From: Bacillota bacterium
GTDB lineage: Bacteria > Bacillota > Clostridia > Acetivibrionales > DTU013
Direction of reading: 5' to 3'
Length of the DNA: 10,550 bases
Assembly: GCA_023435805.1 (NCBI GenBank)
Contig: JAEZMC010000108.1
Span: 1 to 10,550 of the forward strand
Both the position numbers and the translations under genes were made by a program. Positions 6,080 through 10,550 of this stretch are shown here, in pieces; the stretch's first letter is position 1; every line of letters starts with the position of its first letter. The notes below the pieces were generated by a model. The model searched no databases and had not been told where the DNA came from. It was given only the letters and a program-made list of their open reading frames with translations.

Positions 6080-7081
6080 TTATTCTTTTTGGCCTGTCAA
6101 AATATCCTCGATCCTCTGCAATTCATCCGCACTGAACTCAAGATTCTGCAGAGCGCCTACACAGTCGGCTACCTGGCTGGTTTTGCTGGCGCCTATCAAA
6201 GCCGATGTGACACGGCCGCTGCGTAAAACCCACGCAAGAGCCATTTGTGCAAGGGTCTGATTTCGGCCTGCGGCTATTTCGTTCAGCAGACGGGCTTTAC
6301 CGACCTTCTCTTCCGTAATATTGCTCGCATTCAGGAAAATACTGTGGCCTGCAGCTCTGGAATCTGCAGGAATGCCGGTGAGATATTTATTGGTCAGCAA
6401 TCCCTGGGCCAGCGGCGAAAACACGATTGATCCTATCCCCTCCTTCTCCAGAAGCTCCAATAGCCCTCCTTCCACCCAGCGGTCAAACAGGTTGTAGTTC
6501 GGCTGATGGAGCAGACAGGGTGTTCCAAGGTCTTTCAATATTTTTATAGCTTTTTCCATTTCCGGCACCCGGTAGTTGGAAAGTCCTATGTAAAGGGCCT
6601 TCCCCTGCCGTACTATGAGGTCCAGCGCCGACATGGTTTCTTCCAATGGAGTCTGGGGATCGGGGCGGTGATGATAGAAAATATCTACGTAGTCGATGCC
6701 CATTCTTTTCAAACTTTGATCCAGGCTCGAAACCAAATATTTTTTGGAGCCCCAGTCGCCGTAAGGGCCATCCCACATAACATATCCGGCTTTTGACGAA
6801 ATTACCATCTCGTCCCGGTAGCCTGCAAAATCCAGCTTCAGAATTTTTCCGAAATTTTCTTCGGCACTTCCTCTCGGCGGACCATAGTTATTTGCCAGAT
6901 CAAAATGTGTAATACCAAGATCAAATGCGTGTCTGATAATAGCTCTGCCATTTTCAAACACGTCCATTCCACCAAAGTTCTGCCATAGTCCAAGGGATAT
7001 GGCAGGCAGCTTCAGTCCGCTCCTTCCGCAGCGATTGTACTTCATTGAGAGATATCTCTGACTGTCAGGCACATATGCCAT
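6080..7081 (-). CDS. yghZ: Aldo/keto reductase, YghZ / L-glyceraldehyde 3-phosphate reductase type
   Basis: The 333-aa protein is similar along its whole length to the AKR14 family (Escherichia coli YghZ/Gpr), which reduces L-glyceraldehyde 3-phosphate and other aldehydes such as methylglyoxal with NADPH. Typical stretches are YNRCGRSGLKLPAISLGLW (15-33), THFDLANNYGPPRGSAEENF (58-77), the KAGY and GPYGDWGSKKYL region, and DIFYHHRPDPQTPLEE. The catalytic tetrad is complete: Asp61, Tyr66, Lys97 and His138. GLSNY, SPLAQGLL and VLRSGRVTSALIGAS follow the barrel to the cofactor-binding end. No signal peptide is present; it should be a cytoplasmic TIM-barrel enzyme. The start has AAAGGAGG 7 nt upstream. 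A promoter at 7317-7346 would give a leader of about 230 nt containing the structured RNA element described separately, so regulation through that leader is possible. The substrate in this organism is not fixed by context. Confidence 0.95.
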   Translation of the reverse strand: MAYVPDSQRYLSMKYNRCGRSGLKLPAISLGLWQNFGGMDVFENGRAIIRHAFDLGITHFDLANNYGPPRGSAEENFGKILKLDFAGYRDEMVISSKAGYVMWDGPYGDWGSKKYLVSSLDQSLKRMGIDYVDIFYHHRPDPQTPLEETMSALDLIVRQGKALYIGLSNYRVPEMEKAIKILKDLGTPCLLHQPNYNLFDRWVEGGLLELLEKEGIGSIVFSPLAQGLLTNKYLTGIPADSRAAGHSIFLNASNITEEKVGKARLLNEIAAGRNQTLAQMALAWVLRSGRVTSALIGASKTSQVADCVGALQNLEFSADELQRIEDILTGQKE

Positions 7082-7129
7082 GTTACTGCCTCCTTTTCTT
7101 TTTGATCCGTCTTTGTAAGAGCATGGTTT

Positions 7130-7310
7130 ATCGATTCAGACTCAGTGCTCAGGAGCCTGAGCAGCTCATCGCAGCTGTATCTCAGCAGTCCCTGGCTATG
7201 GGAGGGGACGATGCATTCACCAAACAGGCAGGTAATTTTTCACTGAGTTCGCCAGGGACAATCTCCCTTCGCTGTGTCATCCAGCTACTGATGCCTCGAA
7301 TCCATCTTTT
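7130..7310 (-). ncRNA. Candidate structured RNA (nested stems plus pseudoknot), gene or leader
   Basis: The 316-bp stretch before the reductase (7082-7397) has no credible gene, but on the minus strand it folds consistently. P1 closes the element: GATTC (7298-7302) with GAATC (7133-7137), extended by 2 bp after a mismatch. Inside it P2 pairs CATC and AGCTG (7290-7293, 7282-7286) with GATG and CAGCT (7167-7170, 7173-7177). P2 encloses P3, a perfect 9-bp stem GTCCCTGGC/GCCAGGGAC (7251-7259 with 7188-7196). P4 is a local hairpin, GCTCAG-GCTC-CTGAGC (7147-7162). ACTCAGTG in the P3 loop (7241-7248) is perfectly complementary to CACTGAGT after P4 (7140-7147), forming a pseudoknot. The 5' end fits the promoter at 7317-7346. 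No terminator follows before the reductase, so it may be an mRNA leader or a processed RNA. Size and host recall the clostridial raiA RNA, but I cannot confirm any family. Confidence 0.6.
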
Positions 7311-7316
7311 CTCTGT

Positions 7317-7346
7317 ATTATATACCGTTATCTCTTATGGTGTAAT
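7317..7346 (-). promoter_or_regulatory. Promoter of the structured RNA / reductase transcript
   Basis: On the minus strand there is a perfect TATAAT (-10, 7317-7322) with ATTACA (-35, 4 of 6 matches, 7341-7346) at an 18-bp spacing. The predicted start near 7310 falls 5 nt before the first paired bases of the RNA element. The -10 is strong and the -35 is weak. Confidence 0.6.
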
Positions 7347-7390
7347 CAGAAGTTTAGCTATTTTCCCAATTCCGTCGTAAACAGTATGGA

Positions 7391-7440
7391 TCAAAACGCT
7401 CAGAGAATCACTATGCATTGAGTGACGCTTCTGAGCTTTT
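7391..7440. terminator. Imperfect stem-loop after the cupin gene, probable terminator
   Basis: GCTCAGA (7398-7404) pairs with TCTGAGC (7430-7436). After a small internal loop TCACT (7408-7412) pairs with AGTGA (7421-7425), around an 8-nt loop. On the minus strand GTTTTGA follows, on the plus strand TTTTGA. It lies 39 bp after the cupin stop codon, at the end of the kinase-to-cupin gene set. The T-runs are short, so termination strength is uncertain. Confidence 0.55.
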
Positions 7441-7474
7441 GACAGTCAGGGCTGCTCCTGCAGTTATCAGACTT

Positions 7475-8056
7475 TTATTCTTTCCAGCTGGGATTATCCA
7501 CGATTTCAACAGCTCCGTTCTTCTCGACAATAAGCTTTCTGAAGCCTTTCGTCTCAATGGTGCCGTAATCGTGGCCGGCATCCCCCCTGAATACGAAGAA
7601 GGTAACGAAAGGCTCGGTGCCGACATTCACACTCCTGTGCGCCCATCGCTTCGGCACATAAACAGTTTCCCCGGGCATCAGCTCCCTGGCATCCCAGTTG
7701 CCCGCCGGGTCCTCCATCAGCAGGAAGCCCCTGCCGCTCAGGCAGTAATAAACCTCTGCCGTGTCCAGAATGGAATGAAAGTGCCCCTTCGTCATATAAT
7801 ATTCATTTCCAACCTTGCCCGGATAGGTAATGCTCGTACCAAACTGCAAATCTCCGGGAGTCTGAGGCAGATGAAGCTCATAGAACTCGTATACAAGCCG
7901 GTCCTCCTGCTGCAGCATATCCTCCAGCGCTCTGCTGTCGCTGTATACACCTTTCATATTGGAAAGATAACGTTTTGTGGTTTCTCTTTCGTTTCCCCTG
8001 CCGTTTGCCGGGTCAAACAAGATAGTAAACGGTTTGACATCTGTTTTTTCTTGCAT
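7475..8056 (-). CDS. Cupin-type glucose-6-phosphate isomerase family protein
   Basis: This 193-aa single-domain cupin belongs to the archaeal-type phosphoglucose isomerase family (GPI, as in Pyrococcus furiosus), which interconverts glucose 6-phosphate and fructose 6-phosphate with a bound metal. The metal site is intact: His92 and His94 in TKGHFH, Glu101 in TAEVYYCLSGRG, and His140 in YVPKRWAHRSVN. Upstream residues FGTSITYPGKVGNEYYMTKG match the substrate-binding strand of the family, and the length is typical. The start at 8056 has only a weak AAGAAG ribosome binding site about 10 nt upstream and no better start exists. The 99-bp gap to the shikimate-dehydrogenase-like gene contains no clear promoter or terminator, so co-transcription is likely. 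In bacteria these cupin isomerases often sit in sugar operons, so the natural substrate may be another phosphosugar, for example the product of the kinase encoded at the head of this gene set. Confidence 0.9.
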   Translation of the reverse strand: MQEKTDVKPFTILFDPANGRGNERETTKRYLSNMKGVYSDSRALEDMLQQEDRLVYEFYELHLPQTPGDLQFGTSITYPGKVGNEYYMTKGHFHSILDTAEVYYCLSGRGFLLMEDPAGNWDARELMPGETVYVPKRWAHRSVNVGTEPFVTFFVFRGDAGHDYGTIETKGFRKLIVEKNGAVEIVDNPSWKE

Positions 8057-8155
8057 TCCAAATCAGCTTCTTTCTATAATAGTTGTTCCTGCTTCCGTTC
8101 TCTCAGCATGATTTCTGCGAACCCCGTCCGACGCATTCTTTGCCGGGTCAGGCAG

Positions 8156-9103
8156 TTATTTCCCGCTCAACTCATCCGCAATCCTTTTGCAGTCTTCAAA
8201 GGCCTTTCCCCTGATATCAATATGGAATACCTCGGCTACAACCTGGGTCCAGCCGTGTATGAAGTAAATCCAGCCGTCCTCGACATGCAGCCTCCTGGCT
8301 TCCTTCTGCCTCAAAGCCTGATGCATGAAAAGAAGATCCCCGCGGTAATTGATTTCCCAAACCAAGCTGTTTTCAGGATATATACAGGCATCGGTCAGAG
8401 GAGACCCGGGCCTGTCCTTTCCGAGGCCTGTGGCATTGACGACCAGGGAATAGGGCTTCAGCTTTCTCAGCAGCGCGTCGTTTTGCGCCGCTTCCGGCGT
8501 ATGGTGAAATTCTGCAGATGCATCGGGATTGACCTGCCGGACAATTCTTTCGATTTCATACAGCCTTGGCAGGCTGCGATTGGATACGACAAGTTTTGAG
8601 GGCATGTTTGAGCCCTTCTTCTTATCCAGCATATAGGCGCTCATAGCAATCGCACTTCCGCCAGCACCCATGATAAATACTTCCCCGCCGTGCTCCCTCC
8701 AGAAGTTCTCCGGCACAAACGCTTCAAGGGCAAGGCCGCTGGAAATGGGGTCTTTTGCATAGCCCTCCAGCCTTCCGTCTTTCTTTGATATGGAAGAAAG
8801 TTCTCCGAACATCTGCGCATAGGGGTCCAGGTAATCAAACATGTCACGCGCCGCATTGAACAGGTCGATTTTATGTGTAGTAACAAGCGCGCCAAGGGAA
8901 AGCTCGTCATTTCTGATAAATTCCACTACGTCCCTGTAAACCTGCGGATCCGCATGGATTTCCAGATCGATGCCTTTGATGACGGCATTCTTCAGCCCCA
9001 GTGCCTCCGCCCACCTCGGGAATACCTTCATTATGGAGGATTTTTCCGTTGTAACACCGATAAAATATATTGTTGGCTGTATTGCCTTAGATGGCAGCAT
9101 CAT
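8156..9103 (-). CDS. Divergent shikimate dehydrogenase-like NADP-dependent oxidoreductase
   Basis: The 315-aa protein has the two-domain shikimate dehydrogenase fold. The N-terminal domain begins TIYFIGVTTEKSS, where AroE has its HSxSP motif. LVTTHK (73-78) replaces NVTxPxK. The catalytic pair is kept: Lys78 and Asp118 in GYAKDP. The cofactor domain has GAGGSA (146-151) and SNRS (174-177), the usual AroE signature for NADP(H), then NATGLGKDRPGSPL. Residues that bind shikimate are changed: the Asn of NVT is Leu73, the Asn of GAVNT is Ser103 or Ser104, and only part of the N-terminal Ser pair remains. It is longer than AroE (about 270 aa). Another substrate is therefore likely. An ATG at 9109 overlaps the upstream stop as ATGA, but AAGGAG ends only 2 nt before it, while the ATG at 9103 has a normal spacing of 7 nt, so 9103 is chosen. 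It is tightly coupled to the dehydrogenase gene upstream. Confidence 0.85.
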   Translation of the reverse strand: MMLPSKAIQPTIYFIGVTTEKSSIMKVFPRWAEALGLKNAVIKGIDLEIHADPQVYRDVVEFIRNDELSLGALVTTHKIDLFNAARDMFDYLDPYAQMFGELSSISKKDGRLEGYAKDPISSGLALEAFVPENFWREHGGEVFIMGAGGSAIAMSAYMLDKKKGSNMPSKLVVSNRSLPRLYEIERIVRQVNPDASAEFHHTPEAAQNDALLRKLKPYSLVVNATGLGKDRPGSPLTDACIYPENSLVWEINYRGDLLFMHQALRQKEARRLHVEDGWIYFIHGWTQVVAEVFHIDIRGKAFEDCKRIADELSGK

Positions 9104-9105
9104 TT

Positions 9106-10056
9106 TCATTCTCCTTTTAGTTCAAGCATTTCAAGCAGATTTTGTGTTGAGACCACAACCATTCTTTCAACGGCTTCACGGGTAAGCGCACCGATATGGG
9201 GAGTCAGGATAAAATTGTCCATCTGCAGCAGACATTCGCCCGGTTTCGGCGGTTCGCAGGAAAAAACATCCTGAGCGGCTCCGGCAATGGTATGGTTTCT
9301 CAATGCCTCGTAGAGTGCAGCTTCATCGACCAGTTCACCTCTGGCAGTATTGATGAGAAATGCTGAGGACTTCATACAGCTTAGCATTTCCGCATTGACA
9401 ATCCCTTTTGTTTCCGGTGTGGCAGGTATATGAAGAGAAACGATGTCGGAAGAGGCAAAAACCTCTTTCAGGACGGACGTTCTTTCAATGTTGTATTTTT
9501 GAAGAAATTCATCATCGTTAAAGTAAGGATCGTAAAGGGTAACCCGCATTTCAAGTCCGCAGGCCCGTTTGGCTACTTCCCTGCCGATTTGTCCGCAGCC
9601 GACCAGACCAAGCCTCTTCCCTGTCAGTTCATAACCAACGACCCTGTCCCAGCCTCCGTTTTTAACATTGTACACCGACGGATAAATATGGCGTGTGATG
9701 GAAAACATCAGGGCAATCGCTGCCTCCGCAACAGAGATATTGTTTGTTCCTGCGGCATTCCTGACTTTGATTCCGAGCTCCCTGGCCTTATCCAGGTCGA
9801 TATTGTCCATCCCGACACCGTATTTTGAAATCGCCCTCAGCTGTTTGAACTGCTCGAGAATCCTGGCCGGCAGCGGATCAACGCCGACGATGATACCGGC
9901 GATATCTCGGGTATCCAGGGCGGCAAGCTCGGTTTCCGTATACGTTTTTCCCGTTGAGTTTTCGATGATTTCATATCCTTTTGCTTCGATTAAGGGATAT
10001 GCGATATTCTTAAAATTTTTGAATGACCTTGGTGTGATCAGTATTTTTTCAGACAT
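9106..10056 (-). CDS. D-2-hydroxyacid dehydrogenase, short phosphoglycerate dehydrogenase type
   Basis: The 316-aa protein is of the SerA-like D-isomer 2-hydroxyacid dehydrogenase family, which oxidises a 2-hydroxyacid to the 2-ketoacid with NAD+ (or the reverse). The substrate domain (1-100 and the C-terminal end) contains SKYGVGMDNIDLDKARELGI (77-96). The cofactor domain has GLVGCGQIGRE (150-160) and LYDPY with Asp176 at the end of the second strand, which favours NAD. The catalytic triad is present: Arg239 (NTARGELVDE), Glu268 (FSCEPP) and His287 (LTPHIGA). There is no C-terminal ACT or ASB domain, so this is not the allosteric form. The ATG at 10056 has AGAGG at 7 nt; the open frame upstream to 10086 lacks a better site. 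It lies in a sugar gene set, so a catabolic role on a sugar acid is as likely as serine synthesis. The gene overlaps or nearly touches the next one. Confidence 0.9.
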   Translation of the reverse strand: MSEKILITPRSFKNFKNIAYPLIEAKGYEIIENSTGKTYTETELAALDTRDIAGIIVGVDPLPARILEQFKQLRAISKYGVGMDNIDLDKARELGIKVRNAAGTNNISVAEAAIALMFSITRHIYPSVYNVKNGGWDRVVGYELTGKRLGLVGCGQIGREVAKRACGLEMRVTLYDPYFNDDEFLQKYNIERTSVLKEVFASSDIVSLHIPATPETKGIVNAEMLSCMKSSAFLINTARGELVDEAALYEALRNHTIAGAAQDVFSCEPPKPGECLLQMDNFILTPHIGALTREAVERMVVVSTQNLLEMLELKGE

Positions 10057-10093
10057 TTTCAATCCTCTTTTCATAAATCTGCACAAATTTTCC

Positions 10094-10134
10094 GCCCGGC
10101 CTGCGCATGTGAAATGTCCCTACTACTGCCGGGC
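10094..10134. other. Inverted repeat between kinase and dehydrogenase genes
   Basis: GCCCGGC (10094-10100) and GCCGGGC (10128-10134) form a perfect GC-only 7-bp stem around a 27-nt loop in the 83-bp gap between the two genes. No T-run follows on the minus strand (GGAAAATTTG), so it is not a standard terminator. It could act as an mRNA stability or processing element that separates kinase and dehydrogenase expression, or as a partial terminator. Confidence 0.45.
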
Positions 10135-10139
10135 CATTA

Positions 10140-10550
10140 TCAGTTGCCCAGCATTCCGTAGACAGGTACCAGAGCCTCATATGCCCTGTTAAAGACCTCA
10201 TACAGTCTGTCATAGGTTTCCTTGTACTCCGGACGCGGCTGGATCACCGTATTGATTCGGTTAAAGCGGTTGATGACACTGAAGTCTTCAAATGCGCCTA
10301 CTCCTACACCGCCGCATACTGCTGCGCCCATGGAAGTGGCCTCTTCAAGGAATTCAGGTATCTGCACGGTCTTCTGCCAGATGTCCGCAAGGATCTGCAT
10401 CCATATACGTCCCTTGGCCCCACCGCCGATGAGAATCACATCCTGAATCGGCAGGATTTTCTGCATGATTTCAATGATTACCCGAAGGTTGAAGGCGACA
10501 CCTTCCATCACCGATCTGTAGATGTCTGCTTTTGTATGGGTCATTTTCAG
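10140..10550 (-). CDS. FGGY-family carbohydrate kinase (xylulokinase-like), C-terminal part only
   Basis: The reading frame stays open to the right edge, so the start lies outside the window; 136 C-terminal residues are present. They cover the last part of the FGGY_C domain: THTKADIYRSVMEGVAFNLR, the adenosine-binding ILIGGGAKGRIWMQILADIW, and EATSMGAAVCGGVGVGAF. These are typical of XylB-like kinases, which phosphorylate a keto sugar or polyol (xylulose, ribulose, gluconate and others) with ATP in the cytoplasm. The first in-frame ATG at 10544 is internal (the frame reads L-K before it) and not a true start. The sugar cannot be named from this part. It is the first gene seen of a probable catabolic operon continuing with the dehydrogenases and cupin isomerase. 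Confidence 0.92.
   Translation of the reverse strand: MKMTHTKADIYRSVMEGVAFNLRVIIEIMQKILPIQDVILIGGGAKGRIWMQILADIWQKTVQIPEFLEEATSMGAAVCGGVGVGAFEDFSVINRFNRINTVIQPRPEYKETYDRLYEVFNRAYEALVPVYGMLGN

Noticed and set aside
7045..7380. 111-codon open frame on the plus strand across the RNA candidate
   Set aside because: It starts inside the reductase gene, matches no protein family, and its region is better explained by paired RNA segments on the minus strand.
7082..7397. T-box or known metabolite riboswitch before the reductase
   Set aside because: No T-box antiterminator sequence (TGGNACCGCG) and no conserved core of the riboswitch classes I could recall; there is also no terminator before the start codon.
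7082..7397. Degraded gene remnant on the minus strand
   Set aside because: Translations in the three frames are broken by stops within 30-35 codons and show no recognisable protein family, whereas base pairing is extensive.
7418..8599. 393-codon open frame on the plus strand
   Set aside because: It runs antisense to the cupin isomerase and much of the shikimate-dehydrogenase-like gene, both of which have clear family motifs; the translation resembles no family and has no ribosome binding site.

Overview
The window looks like chromosomal DNA from a spore-forming Firmicute of the class Clostridia. The evidence is a ctsR-mcsA type stress operon with a textbook CtsR operator, a CotF-family spore coat gene, a DUF2935 gene, AGGAGG-like ribosome binding sites, and intrinsic terminators with T-runs. 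All genes except one (DUF2935) are on the minus strand. I see no rRNA, tRNA, CRISPR array, transposase or phage gene.

Left part (1-3730). The first codons of mcsA leave the window at position 1. Upstream of it lies ctsR, with its own sigma-A promoter and a perfect CtsR box placed just after the expected transcription start. Next comes a gene for a membrane-anchored DUF4349 lipoprotein with its own terminator. A 279-bp divergent gap carries degenerate G-rich tandem repeats. Then come a DUF2935 two-repeat, probably metal-binding, protein (plus strand) and a convergent CotF-like coat protein that share a bidirectional terminator.

Middle part (3690-7400). A stand-alone elongation factor G paralogue of the EF-G-2 type has a strong promoter and terminator. 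It is followed upstream by an aldo/keto reductase of the YghZ/L-glyceraldehyde-3-phosphate reductase type. A long 49-nt hairpin lies between the two. The 316-bp stretch upstream of the reductase has no coding signal. On the minus strand it folds into a coherent set of nested stems, a hairpin and an 8-bp pseudoknot, directly downstream of a TATAAT promoter. This is the best candidate in the window for an unannotated or novel element: a structured non-coding RNA or mRNA leader of about 180 nt.

Right part (7475-10550). Four genes run in the same direction: an FGGY sugar kinase (C-terminal part only, cut by the window edge), a short-form D-2-hydroxyacid/phosphoglycerate-type dehydrogenase, a divergent shikimate-dehydrogenase-like enzyme, and a cupin-type glucose-6-phosphate isomerase. 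Together they look like the end of a carbohydrate catabolic operon whose substrate I cannot name. The shikimate dehydrogenase homologue keeps the catalytic Lys/Asp pair but has lost residues that bind shikimate, so it probably acts on another compound.
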